64,000 nt of DNA, from positions 1,016,242 through 1,080,241 of the forward strand of contig NZ_KL448323.1 in assembly GCF_000709345.1 (NCBI RefSeq), in the 5' to 3' direction. The notes under the pieces are model-generated. The model saw nothing but the letters and a program-made list of their open reading frames with translations. It was not told the origin of the DNA and made no database searches. This stretch comes from Polaromonas glacialis. Its GTDB lineage: Bacteria > Pseudomonadota > Gammaproteobacteria > Burkholderiales > Burkholderiaceae_C. How positions within the stretch are numbered: position 1 is the first letter of the stretch; each line of letters begins with the position of its first letter. The position numbers were made by a program, and so were the translations under genes. Below are positions 56,871 to 64,000 of this stretch, in pieces.

Positions 56871-58435
56871 GCCATTCGGCTGCGAGCAGCAGCGCAAACG
56901 TCACTGCAACGGTCACGATAAATGGATACGCAAACGAAGGAAAAATCACATTGCCGCAACCTCACAGTAACACCCCACCAGGGGTGGCACGGGAGGGTTC
57001 GGTAATGTGGGCCGTACCTGATCCGCGAGGAGAAGGTTTGCGTAGCAAAGGCGGGGCATACGGACCGGTGGAGGCAGGGGGTGTGACAAGCAACAAGGCA
57101 GCTTTGCTGGCGCCGTTGGTTGGCGCAGCGCTTGCAGCCACCGGACACCCGATGCAGGCCGAGCCTGCATCGGAACGAGCATCGAAAACGCAGGACAACG
57201 CGGTCGAAAAAGCGATCGTGACCGAAGCCTCAACGCCAGCGAACATGAGGGTCGAGCCCGAAAGTACGCCGCCGAAAAGTGCAGACGCTGGGCCGGGCGG
57301 GCAAGGCTTGTCCAAACTCCCCCAACTGCTGGGCCGCGACGAAGCGTTCGCCATCGTCAAAAAAGCCAGGCTGCTCATCTCCAGCGAAAAGGAAGCGAGA
57401 AAGGCCAGAAAGGACACGAAGGCCTCGGACTCAACGCTCGAAGATTACGCTAAAAAGTGTGCCCGGTTAGACGCCGAAATGGCTCTTCTGCAGTACCCGT
57501 GGGGCCATCCGATCGAGGTCGTCATGAGCCGGCACGCGCCCAAAAAGCAGACGTTCTCCGCGATGCGCAGTGCACTTAAACGCCGGGTGCTTGCTCAAAT
57601 TGCGCAGGCCCTCAAGGCACAGGATGAACTGCAGCGCAACGGAAATCTGTCGCAACCGTGGCAGCAAATGGTGCGCGAGTTGCAGCATTGTCTGCACGAC
57701 GCAGCAGTCATCGATGGCCTGGACCGGATCCAGTTGCTTGAGATGACCGGGAAGCAGGCCGTCCGCTCAGTGTCGAAACGCCAGCAACTGCGCGGCCTGC
57801 GCGACGGGTGGCAGGATGAGTTTCTGGCGCTCAACGAGCGTTCCCTGACTTATCGGGCAGCCGGCGTGCTGCTGCGCCATTGCGGATTGCGACCGGCCGA
57901 GCTTGAAAAGGGGGTGGCCGTCACGGCCGACGCCGGCGTGGTCAATGTGCGCATCCTGGGTGCGAAAGTTCGAGACGGCGTGGCCGGCCAGCTTTGGCGG
58001 CAGTTTGCTCTGGCCAGGGAAAGCCTGCCGGCGTGGTTTGTCCAGACACTTGATGCGGGAGGGCCGATGTCCGTCGTCGCCGAGGCCGACGGACTGCGCG
58101 CGCACCTGGCCAGGCTCTCTGTCAAATTGTTTCCGCGCAAAGGCACTGGCAAAAAAGATGTCATCCTGTCGGCCTATTTATTCCGTCATGCTCTGGTCAC
58201 GGAGATGCGCGAAGAGGGCTGGGACACGTCCGACATCGCAGGCGTGATCGGCGAGTCGACAGCCGATACGGTGGCTTGGTATGGGATGCGCAGGCGCAGC
58301 GGCGGCTCCGTCAAGCCCAAAAAAGTGGTGATCGTGCTGGGCAGCATCCAGACCGCAGTTCCGGTCAGGCCGCTGGACCTGTCCAGCTTGGCGCAACAGA
58401 TCCGCGCAAGCCGCAGCAAAGGGGCACGAAAGTAG
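56867..58435 (+). CDS. Tyrosine-recombinase-like protein, divergent
   Basis: 522 aa. Residues 1 to about 160 are low-complexity. The C-terminal part has a recombinase catalytic core: Arg342 in CGLRPAELEKG (motif I), Arg440 in YLFRHALVTEM (HxxR motif, with Tyr437 in place of His), Glu463 in GESTADT where His or Trp is usual, and Tyr472 nine residues later in AWYGMRR, the usual nucleophile spacing. Two of the usual residues are changed, so activity is doubtful or altered. The ATG overlaps the ParB-like stop (ATGA), so they are made together. Confidence 0.8.
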   Translation: MSHSAASSSANVTATVTINGYANEGKITLPQPHSNTPPGVAREGSVMWAVPDPRGEGLRSKGGAYGPVEAGGVTSNKAALLAPLVGAALAATGHPMQAEPASERASKTQDNAVEKAIVTEASTPANMRVEPESTPPKSADAGPGGQGLSKLPQLLGRDEAFAIVKKARLLISSEKEARKARKDTKASDSTLEDYAKKCARLDAEMALLQYPWGHPIEVVMSRHAPKKQTFSAMRSALKRRVLAQIAQALKAQDELQRNGNLSQPWQQMVRELQHCLHDAAVIDGLDRIQLLEMTGKQAVRSVSKRQQLRGLRDGWQDEFLALNERSLTYRAAGVLLRHCGLRPAELEKGVAVTADAGVVNVRILGAKVRDGVAGQLWRQFALARESLPAWFVQTLDAGGPMSVVAEADGLRAHLARLSVKLFPRKGTGKKDVILSAYLFRHALVTEMREEGWDTSDIAGVIGESTADTVAWYGMRRRSGGSVKPKKVVIVLGSIQTAVPVRPLDLSSLAQQIRASRSKGARK

Positions 58436-58780
58436 ACCGCTGCAAAGGCTACGCCTGGCCGCTGGCCCGCCCGGCGCTCGATGCCCAGGCGCGACTGGAT
58501 GGCTGCACCTGAACAAGCGGGACTGCATGACGACAGGGAATGAGCAGCCTCGAAGCACGAATTTCCGGAAGGTTCATGGTGTCCCAAGAGGGTAGGGAAA
58601 GGGGATTGTGAACCCTGGCGCTGGCTGGGCGGCCCCCACGCATTTTGGAGGTTTCGCATCTTGTACACGAGGACAGAAATGATGGGACCGACAGAAAATG
58701 GACACCCAATCGCCTGGATTTGTCCCGTGTTTTTGACCTAATGACACCCCACAGCGATCGTCATGGTCGAGGAATTCGTT
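58436..58780. other. Gene-free stretch
   Basis: 345 bp after the recombinase-like gene with no coding frame I can support. No repeat or hairpin stands out. Confidence 0.45.
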
Positions 58781-59059
58781 TCACCGGCCCGGCCCGAGCG
58801 ATCCATGGCGCATGCGCTGTATCAATGCAATTTTCTGGCCGGTTAAGGGAGCGTGGTCGCCTTCCCGCCAATCCGGCATCCGGACCGCTTGCGCGGTCAG
58901 TCCCGCAGCGACAAGCATGTCGGCAAGCGCAACAGGATCCGGGTTTTTGAGGACCTCGCCTGTCGACAGGTGCGCGGTGAAACCGCTGGGCGTCAGCATG
59001 ACCGTGGCAGTCACGCCATCCAGAAAACCAAGGTCATCCTGCGCATTGGATTTTGGCAT
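58781..59059 (-). CDS. Hypothetical protein
   Basis: 92 aa, MPKSNAQDDLGFLDGVTATV then MLTPSGFTAHLSTGEVLKNP. AGAGGG-type site (AGAGGG) four bases before the ATG. No recognised domain, signal peptide or membrane segment. An overlapping plus-strand frame is less convincing. Accessory gene of the island. Confidence 0.55.
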   Translation of the reverse strand: MPKSNAQDDLGFLDGVTATVMLTPSGFTAHLSTGEVLKNPDPVALADMLVAAGLTAQAVRMPDWREGDHAPLTGQKIALIQRMRHGSLGPGR

Positions 59060-59450
59060 CGGGCCCTCTTAGGAACGCTGAATGTGCATGCTTGCAGGTC
59101 ATTTGATCACCTGTCAGGGTCAAAAATCTCAACCAGGCAAGGAATTTTTTACGGTTAAACAACGCGAACAAGTGAGCTGACTACACCCTAAACGATCTGG
59201 CCCAAAAAACTTCCGACAGTGCTTTACAGCGGGCCCCGCGCAGGTCGATCATGGTGGTTGGCAGCACGAATAAACCCAGCACCATGACCATCCATCGCGC
59301 CTTGGCCTTGCGTTACCGGCCTCACTGTTCAGCAGACATGGCCGGCCATCACCAGTTCGCCGGAAGATTTTGCGGTAGACCGCACGCCGCCCTGCGGCAC
59401 GTCCCGGGCCTGCCCGGTGATCGCGGACTCCACTTGGCGGGCGGCTGGGA
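59060..59450. other. Gene-free stretch, possible remnant
   Basis: 391 bp between divergent genes. On the minus strand at about 59170-59300 a short frame reads MVMVLGLFVLPTTMIDLRGA, which loosely resembles the start of the IS4-like transposase (LVLMGL...LNLRGA). Too short and weak to call. Confidence 0.35.
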
Positions 59451-60113
59451 ATGATCGTTTTCCTGGATTTCGACGGCGTGCTGCACTCGGAGCCCTGCGC
59501 ACGAGACGAGTTGTTTTGCCACCTGCCTCTGTTTGAAGAAGTGCTCAGGGAGTATCCGGCGGTGCAGGTGGTCATCTCGTCGGCCTGGCGACTTGCCTAC
59601 CGGCACCGCCCGATTTCGCGGTTGCGCGAGCATTTTTCGCCCGATATTTCCGGGCGAATCATCGGCGTGACCCCGGACTATCGCCGAGCCAATGAGACCA
59701 TGGCGCCCAACGGGCTGGGCTTGTTTACCAGGCACTGGGAGTGCGTCGACTGGCTCCGAGCCCACCGGTCGGATGGCGCGCCCTGGCTGGCGATCGATGA
59801 CCGGGAATATCTGTTTGCGCCCTGCTGTGGCAACCTCATCCTGTGCGATTCAGCAGTTGGTTTTACCGCAGCGCATGCATGCGAATTGCGGGCGCGACTT
59901 GGCCAGGCGAGCTTGCTCGATCAGGTCCGCCAAATGGTCCAGGAGTCCGGCTGCCCAGCCGGTTTTGACGCGGATGCCTGGCTCAAAAGCTGGCTGGCGG
60001 AGCCATTGCCTGCGCTGGATGGCACCCTGCCGGGCGCGTGGCTGGAACAACCAGAGGGTCAGGCGATGGTGTTCAGCATCCTGAGGCGCATGCAAAGCGG
60101 CGCCTACTCTTAA
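59451..60113 (+). CDS. HAD-superfamily phosphatase-like protein
   Basis: 220 aa. IVFLDFDGVLHSEP (Asp6 and Asp8, the nucleophile and acid-base pair), VVISSAWRLAY (motif II Ser/Thr) and WLAIDDREYLF (motif IV DD) define a HAD fold; the DGVLH form is common in the HAD domain of Swiss-Army-Knife RNA repair proteins. Its substrate is unknown. It ends 17 bp before a metallophosphoesterase gene, and the two are probably one transcript. Confidence 0.8.
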   Translation: MIVFLDFDGVLHSEPCARDELFCHLPLFEEVLREYPAVQVVISSAWRLAYRHRPISRLREHFSPDISGRIIGVTPDYRRANETMAPNGLGLFTRHWECVDWLRAHRSDGAPWLAIDDREYLFAPCCGNLILCDSAVGFTAAHACELRARLGQASLLDQVRQMVQESGCPAGFDADAWLKSWLAEPLPALDGTLPGAWLEQPEGQAMVFSILRRMQSGAYS

Positions 60114-60130
60114 CCGACCCGGGCCTCCAC

Positions 60131-60991
60131 ATGAAACTTTATGTCCTAACCGACCTGCATCTCGAGTTCGCCGGGTTCACGGCCGATCATGAGGCGGTCG
60201 ATGCCGCCGATGTCATCGTGTTGGCGGGCGATATTCATCTTGGCGTGCAGGGCATCGCCTGGGCGCAGTGGACGTTTCCCGATAAGCCAGTGATCTACGT
60301 GGCCGGCAACCACGAGTTCTATGGCGGTCACTGGGACGTCCTGTTGCCCGAACTGAAGGAGCAAGCCGCTAGAAGCAATGTTCATTTTCTGGAAAACGGG
60401 GCGGTTACGATCGGCGGTATCCGCTTTCTGGGCACGACGCTCTGGACCGATTTTGAGTTTTTCGGGATCGAATCCAGAGCAAATAACATGGCAGTGTCGG
60501 AATGCCGGCTCAACGATTTTCGGCTTATCGCGGCCGGCCTCGCGCCCGAGCCGCAGAGCCGGTGCTACGAGCCAGCGCCCGGCTTCGGCGTCACGATGAG
60601 CCCAGGCCAGGCGTACGAGGGTCGGCTGACGGCGGCGCACACGCTGGAGCGGCACCAACATAGCCGGGCTTGGTTGCGCGCTGAATTATCAAAGGGCGAT
60701 CCGGCTAAAACGGTGGTGATCACCCACCATTTCCCTCACCAAAACTCGTGCGCGCCGCAGTGGCTGGACGATCCCCTGACCAGCATTTTTGGATCAATCT
60801 TGCCAGACGAGATGCTGCTGGGCGCCAAGCTGTGGATTCACGGGCATACCCACGACGCCTGCGACTATCGCCTTGCCGATGCCAATCGCTCGGTGCGCGT
60901 TGTCTGCAACCCGCGCGGCTATCCGCTGGGGCGCCGGGCGCGCAGCTTCGAAAACGCGCGCTTTGACCCGGCGCTCCTGGTCGAGATTTAA
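60131..60991 (+). CDS. Metallophosphoesterase
   Basis: 286 aa, calcineurin-like. DLHLEF (metal Asp and His), VLAGDIHLG (Asp), VAGNHEFYGG (Asn-His), VVITHHFPH (His) and IHGHTHDACDYRL (His pair) are all in order, so the di-metal site is complete. It hydrolyses a phosphoester, possibly of a nucleic acid or nucleotide. ATG 60131 was chosen because the family starts MKLYVLTDLH; a frame further upstream overlaps the HAD gene. It meets the next gene by four bases, on opposite strands. Confidence 0.85.
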   Translation: MKLYVLTDLHLEFAGFTADHEAVDAADVIVLAGDIHLGVQGIAWAQWTFPDKPVIYVAGNHEFYGGHWDVLLPELKEQAARSNVHFLENGAVTIGGIRFLGTTLWTDFEFFGIESRANNMAVSECRLNDFRLIAAGLAPEPQSRCYEPAPGFGVTMSPGQAYEGRLTAAHTLERHQHSRAWLRAELSKGDPAKTVVITHHFPHQNSCAPQWLDDPLTSIFGSILPDEMLLGAKLWIHGHTHDACDYRLADANRSVRVVCNPRGYPLGRRARSFENARFDPALLVEI

Positions 60992-61371
60992 GGGGTTTTC
61001 CGCCATCGGCTGCTATTTTGCAGACCAGGGGGTAGACGGTATTGATCCGCCGCGGTCGCGGCATTGCCAGGGGACTGGGCACGCAGAGGTGGTCGCCCCG
61101 ATAACGTCGGCAATCCCGCAAAGAGTTCGGCCATCGTGCGCTGGTCTTCGGGCGGGATCAAATTGCGCACTTGCGCCATGCTGAGCAAAACAAACTGCTC
61201 ACCATGGCGGCTGAGCACCTGCAACTGGCCTGCGGTTGCACGATCCAGGACGAGGCCATAATTTCGTGTAAATCTTGAGATTGGCGTCGCCACCTGATTC
61301 ACGCTGGCAGCTTTGACCCGGGCCGCCAGGCGCTGCAGGAGCATGTCGTCGGTCAACGGATCTGCAGCCAT
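60988..61371 (-). CDS. Hypothetical protein, possibly Phd/YefM-like antitoxin
   Basis: 127 aa. VATPISRFTRNYGLVLDRATAGQLQVLSRHGEQFVLLSMAQVRNLIPP resembles the start of Phd-type antitoxins (small β-strand pair then helix) that neutralise a toxin and bind their own promoter. No toxin gene lies beside it in a usual order: the neighbours are a convergent metallophosphoesterase and a gap of about 260 bp. The assignment is tentative. Confidence 0.45.
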   Translation of the reverse strand: MAADPLTDDMLLQRLAARVKAASVNQVATPISRFTRNYGLVLDRATAGQLQVLSRHGEQFVLLSMAQVRNLIPPEDQRTMAELFAGLPTLSGRPPLRAQSPGNAATAADQYRLPPGLQNSSRWRKTP

Positions 61372-61628
61372 TTTGCTGGAAGGCTTTCAATAAAGTTGGT
61401 GGTTTGCCTAGCACCGTCCAGGAAGCACGAAAACCATAATCTGATCGTTCCTGAGCCACAAATCAATACCCACTTTTGCAGCGATCGAAGGACCTCCAGA
61501 TGATCAAGGTGCCCAAGGCAGCCCGGCCTGGCGGTCCAGTATTCGGTAGGGCAGGGCTGGCGTGATCAATATTGCCACCTTCTACGGCTGACCAGCCAAG
61601 TCGCCCGTATCAGTTGCGGTCACGCCGG

Positions 61629-62045
61629 TTACGTAGGCAATGACCAGAGCAGTTTTTTGTTATCCAAGGGCTCCAGGCCAGCGCCCTTGCCGAAAATCTG
61701 GCCTGTGTCGCTCTCAAATAAAAGCCGCATCTTCTGATTTGTAGCGCTGTACCACTCCCAAATTTTGACAACGTTATGCATTGCCCGCAGTCCGGTGGAT
61801 TCGTCGTTGTCCTCAAAAATTAAAAGCGACTTCAAATGAGGCCTTTCATACGATTTGAGAATGTTTTCGCGCAAAACGCTGTCTTGCGCTATGAGCACAG
61901 TGAGCTGTGAATCCCCACCCAAGGTTGCAACGTAAAAGCCATATTTCGGCTGAAGAAAAAACATTGGCGTCAATGTCAACCCGACTTTGATGTCCTCCTC
62001 GAACGTTCTATTGACAAGTTGAAGTGGTTCATACGATGCAAACAT
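61629..62045 (-). CDS. Hypothetical protein
   Basis: 138 aa, MFASYEPLQLVNRTFEEDIKVGLTLTPMFFLQPKYGFYVATLGGDSQL, no recognised domain. Codon use and a good length suggest a gene. It is divergent from the XRE gene and may be controlled from the operator between them. Confidence 0.6.
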   Translation of the reverse strand: MFASYEPLQLVNRTFEEDIKVGLTLTPMFFLQPKYGFYVATLGGDSQLTVLIAQDSVLRENILKSYERPHLKSLLIFEDNDESTGLRAMHNVVKIWEWYSATNQKMRLLFESDTGQIFGKGAGLEPLDNKKLLWSLPT

Positions 62046-62235
62046 TTAGCACTCCTCCGTCAAGCGTGAACCGGACAAAGCATCCGAGGCTTTGGCGCAC
62101 AACGGGCCGCTGTGCTGCATGAAACATACGGACCGGTATCGGGCTGCTCGGCCACCACGCGCGCTCAAAAACTCTGCTTTGCGCGCAGGCAGTTGTCTTG
62201 CACCGTCATCAAGATCAAAAAACATATGTAAAACC

Positions 62236-62249
62236 CACAATATATTGTG
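62236..62249. promoter_or_regulatory. Palindromic operator candidate for the XRE protein
   Basis: CACAATATATTGTG, perfect 14-bp palindrome, 61 bp before the XRE gene and about 190 bp before the divergent gene. Confidence 0.6.
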
Positions 62250-62310
62250 TGGATTGTAGCTGTGTATTCCGCAAGACTTCCCGGTTGGCCAATACGGCCG
62301 TGGATGTTTG

Positions 62311-62565
62311 ATGAATCGTATCGCTGCATTTGGCCAAGCCGTTCGAAACTGTAGGAAGGCGCAAGGACTGTCCCAGGAAGCGCTGGCTGAAAAAGCGGAC
62401 CTGCATACCAACTATGTATCTCTGGTCGAGCGGGGACTGAGCGCGCCGGCGCTGGACACGATCTGTGCATTGGCGGATGCCCTGGGCCTGAGCGTCTCGG
62501 ACCTGGCCCTGCAGATGGAAGCCCATGCAAAGCGCAGCCCGGACCTCGGCTATGACCAGGCGTGA
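62311..62565 (+). CDS. XRE-family helix-turn-helix regulator
   Basis: 84 aa from ATG 62311, after a TTG also in frame. FGQAVRNCRKAQGLSQEALAEKADLHTNYVSLVERGLSAPALDTICALADALGLSVSDL is one HTH_3 domain over most of the protein, like small phage and island repressors. It likely binds the palindrome at 62236. Confidence 0.85.
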   Translation: MNRIAAFGQAVRNCRKAQGLSQEALAEKADLHTNYVSLVERGLSAPALDTICALADALGLSVSDLALQMEAHAKRSPDLGYDQA

Positions 62566-62654
62566 ACGGCACGGCGACGGAACCTTATGGCCCGGCGTGA
62601 CGGCCGGCAAATCAGGCCTTGCATGACGCCAAGACCTTGGCAACAGTCTTTGGC

Positions 62655-63080
62655 TCAATCGCCTGGCGTCATTCGCTGCCAATTGTTTTCATACCCGAGC
62701 GTGCGCCCACCTACTGTGATTTTTCGGCTGATGCGCCGCTCGCCGGTGTTGACGACAAACGCGCCAGGCAACTGGTGCGTATCGCCTGCGTTGTAGGCAG
62801 CAGCAGCGCGGCCCAAGTTGAATGGCACCCCCATTTTTTTGAGGGTCTCGGTCGCCAGCGTTTCCAAGCTGCCGGCCGGAACAGTGGCTCCGGTGACTGA
62901 GCTCTTGCGCGTCCTGGCGTAGATGCCGAGGCTGATCCGCACAATGACTCCCTTATCGATCAGGGTAGTCAATGCGGCGGTGATCTGCGCAGGGCTGCCC
63001 AGTCCGGCGATTTCGGCCCGGAAGATCACATTGCCTGGCTGGCGTTCGATCAGACGCAAAAGACGATCGGACAGCTTCAT
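62655..63080 (-). CDS. DUF6088-like protein
   Basis: 141 aa. MKLSDRLLRLIERQPGNVIFRAEIAGLGSPAQITAALTTLIDKGVIVRISLGIYARTRKS looks like a winged-helix start of the DUF6088 or AbiEi-antitoxin type. The family is recalled from memory. A TTG at 63119 in the same frame would overlap the stop of the KfrA-like gene (TTGA) and add 13 residues; which start is used is not clear. It may be co-transcribed with the KfrA-like gene. Confidence 0.6.
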   Translation of the reverse strand: MKLSDRLLRLIERQPGNVIFRAEIAGLGSPAQITAALTTLIDKGVIVRISLGIYARTRKSSVTGATVPAGSLETLATETLKKMGVPFNLGRAAAAYNAGDTHQLPGAFVVNTGERRISRKITVGGRTLGYENNWQRMTPGD

Positions 63081-63115
63081 GGCGTCGCGACCCAAATGAG
63101 AAACTCCAACGGCTG

Positions 63116-63799
63116 TCAAATTTGAAAAGCCGCTGTCAGTGGTCCGCTGTTGAGGGCGGTCAGGCTCGACACCGCCTGGATATCGACCTTCGTCTTTACG
63201 CGCCGAGGCTTTCGCGGCGGAGAAATCAACGCCAGCAGGTGCTGCATCTGGATGTCGACGGCTTGCCTTGCGCCCTCGAGTTTGGCGATCTGCTCTCGGA
63301 GTTGCTGGTTGTCTGCAAGCCGTTCGTCAGCGAGGCACTGAACTTTTTGTAACTCGTCAAGATGCGGTCGAGTCTGTTGGATTTGCAACTGCAGCAAGGC
63401 GATCTGGGCGTTTTTTGCGTCGATCTTGCCTGTCAACTCGTCATTCTGGGCTTGCAGGGTCTCGTTGCTCGCGATCGATGAGGCCAGAGCGATGCTGGTG
63501 TGCTCCAACTCGCCAGCGGCTCGCTCCTGCGCAGCGGCGAGCTGCAGCTGCAGCTCGCGCATGGACTCGGCCCACACCGCGTTGCCCAAGGCGTTGCAGA
63601 GTCGCTCGATCGACGCGGGCGCCGGGTGGGTGGGATGCACTTTTTGGGTCGCGAACCAGGCGTTGAGATGAGGCCCGACTGTCGAGTGACTGCCGCCTGT
63701 TTGGGCCGTGACTTTCTCGACCGTCACTTCAAGTCCTTGGGCCTGCAGTGCGTCGGCTGCGGCGAAAACGGCTTCTTTTGTAGCAAGTTTGCGTGTCAT
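63116..63799 (-). CDS. KfrA-like DNA-binding coiled-coil protein
   Basis: 227 aa. The N-terminal domain (MTRKLATKEAVFAAADALQAQGLEVTVEKVTAQTGGSHSTVGPHLNAWFA) is the KfrA_N helix-turn-helix. Residues about 78-195 form a long coiled coil (LQLQLAAAQERAAGELEHTS through QIALLQLQIQQTRPHLDELQKVQ). KfrA proteins bind their own operator and help plasmid partition. The region upstream of its ATG holds the palindrome and repeats at 63819-63889, which fits self-control. Confidence 0.88.
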   Translation of the reverse strand: MTRKLATKEAVFAAADALQAQGLEVTVEKVTAQTGGSHSTVGPHLNAWFATQKVHPTHPAPASIERLCNALGNAVWAESMRELQLQLAAAQERAAGELEHTSIALASSIASNETLQAQNDELTGKIDAKNAQIALLQLQIQQTRPHLDELQKVQCLADERLADNQQLREQIAKLEGARQAVDIQMQHLLALISPPRKPRRVKTKVDIQAVSSLTALNSGPLTAAFQI

Positions 63800-63818
63800 G
63801 CGATGTTCTCCTGGGGGT

Positions 63819-63860
63819 TAATCACCGTAATTACTGTAATTACAGTGATTACGGTGATTA
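63819..63860. promoter_or_regulatory. 42-bp palindrome upstream of the KfrA-like gene
   Basis: TAATCACCGTAATTACTGTA at 63819-63838 matches the reverse complement of 63841-63860, with one mismatch in 21 pairs. It begins 20 bp before the KfrA-like ATG and is probably its operator. Confidence 0.8.
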
Positions 63861-63889
63861 CGGTGATTACGGTGATTACGGTGATTGCG
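63845..63889. repeat. Five tandem 9-bp repeats
   Basis: GTGATTACG occurs four times in a row, then GTGATTGCG: 63845-63889. The array grows out of the right arm of the palindrome and looks like iterons or extended operator sites for KfrA. Confidence 0.8.
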
Positions 63890-64000
63890 GTTGCTGGGAC
63901 CTCCTGGCTTATGGTCAAGAGAGATTTCTAGATTGTTTCAAGTTATGGTTTGGTCAGGGGGCCGCGGCGCGGCGTAAGCAGTTCTTATTTCACTCCTATA

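Larger units (their letters stand above)
49396..64000. mobile_element. Genomic island or integrated plasmid (right end outside the window)
   Basis: Starts at the 3' end of tRNA-Val and holds two integrases, a tRNA-Phe 3' fragment, an insertion sequence, plasmid-type ParB-like and KfrA-like genes, and many short genes without core functions. Intergenic gaps are longer than in the first 49 kb. It is probably a mosaic of more than one element. No replication gene or conjugation gene lies inside the window. Confidence 0.65.

Noticed and set aside
58645-58950. 101-residue plus-strand frame
   Set aside because: Overlaps the more convincing minus-strand gene at 58781-59059 and has no ribosome site or family sequence.
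59170-59300. Possible transposase remnant on the minus strand
   Set aside because: Similarity to the IS4-like N-terminus is short and could be chance.
63845-63889. CRISPR-like array
   Set aside because: Units are 9 bp, with no spacers and no cas genes; better read as operator or iteron.
63500-63931. Plus-strand frame ending in repeated ITV residues
   Set aside because: It is the shadow of the KfrA-like gene and the tandem 9-bp repeats.

Overview
The window is a piece of a GC-rich betaproteobacterial chromosome, most likely from the family Comamonadaceae and probably Polaromonas or a close relative. I infer this from gene order (hemF-nadD-rsfS-rlmH-maf-rng, iscRSUA-hscBA-fdx, azoR next to a LysR gene), from the protein sequences, and from a short dispersed repeat with a GCTATTNNNNNNNATAGC-like core that I believe is common in that family. 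No database could be searched.

Positions 1-49320 are mostly ordinary core genome. They hold the end of hemF with nadD, rsfS, rlmH, maf and rng (1-4346); mnmC and yggX on the minus strand (4463-6643); small conserved genes, a DsbA-like oxidoreductase and the helicase rhlE (7073-10148); and a zinc alcohol dehydrogenase broken by one extra base (10584-11745). Next comes a tight block that looks like an oxygen-independent ubiquinone locus: ubiU, ubiV, ubiT, a DGC-domain gene, ubiX and ubiD (12544-17697), with an FNR-type box in front. Then follow membrane and metal transport genes (yihY-like, a CDF exporter, a VIT1-type transporter), a c-type/b-type cytochrome set with a QseBC-like two-component system (22838-26601), a GTPase plus membrane-protein pair (27469-30422), three flavoproteins (30475-33316) with a LysR regulator, the sulfate importer genes with dsbB (34693-39099), an aromatic aminotransferase, uvrB, the complete isc operon with an IscR-type box, dnaQ and tRNA-Val(CAC).

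From about 49.4 kb to the end the character changes to that of a genomic island or integrated plasmid. A tyrosine recombinase follows tRNA-Val directly. A second, P4-type integrase follows a 45-bp fragment of the 3' half of a tRNA-Phe gene, a typical attachment core. An IS4-like insertion sequence with 19-bp terminal inverted repeats lies at 53481-55087. Next comes a plasmid-type ParB/KorB-like gene, preceded by three perfect palindromes in a duplicated unit and translationally coupled to a divergent tyrosine-recombinase-like gene. The ParB-like gene itself contains a 31-bp palindrome. The rest carries a HAD phosphatase and metallophosphoesterase pair, a possible Phd-like antitoxin, an XRE regulator with a palindromic operator, and a KfrA-like coiled-coil DNA-binding gene whose upstream region holds a 42-bp palindrome merging into five tandem 9-bp repeats. 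The island runs past the right edge of the window.

The best candidates for something not well described are the ParB-like/recombinase-like pair with its palindromes and no parA beside it, the KfrA operator array, the DGC-domain protein inside the ubiUVT-ubiXD block, and the dispersed repeat family that has entered coding sequence in at least hscB.
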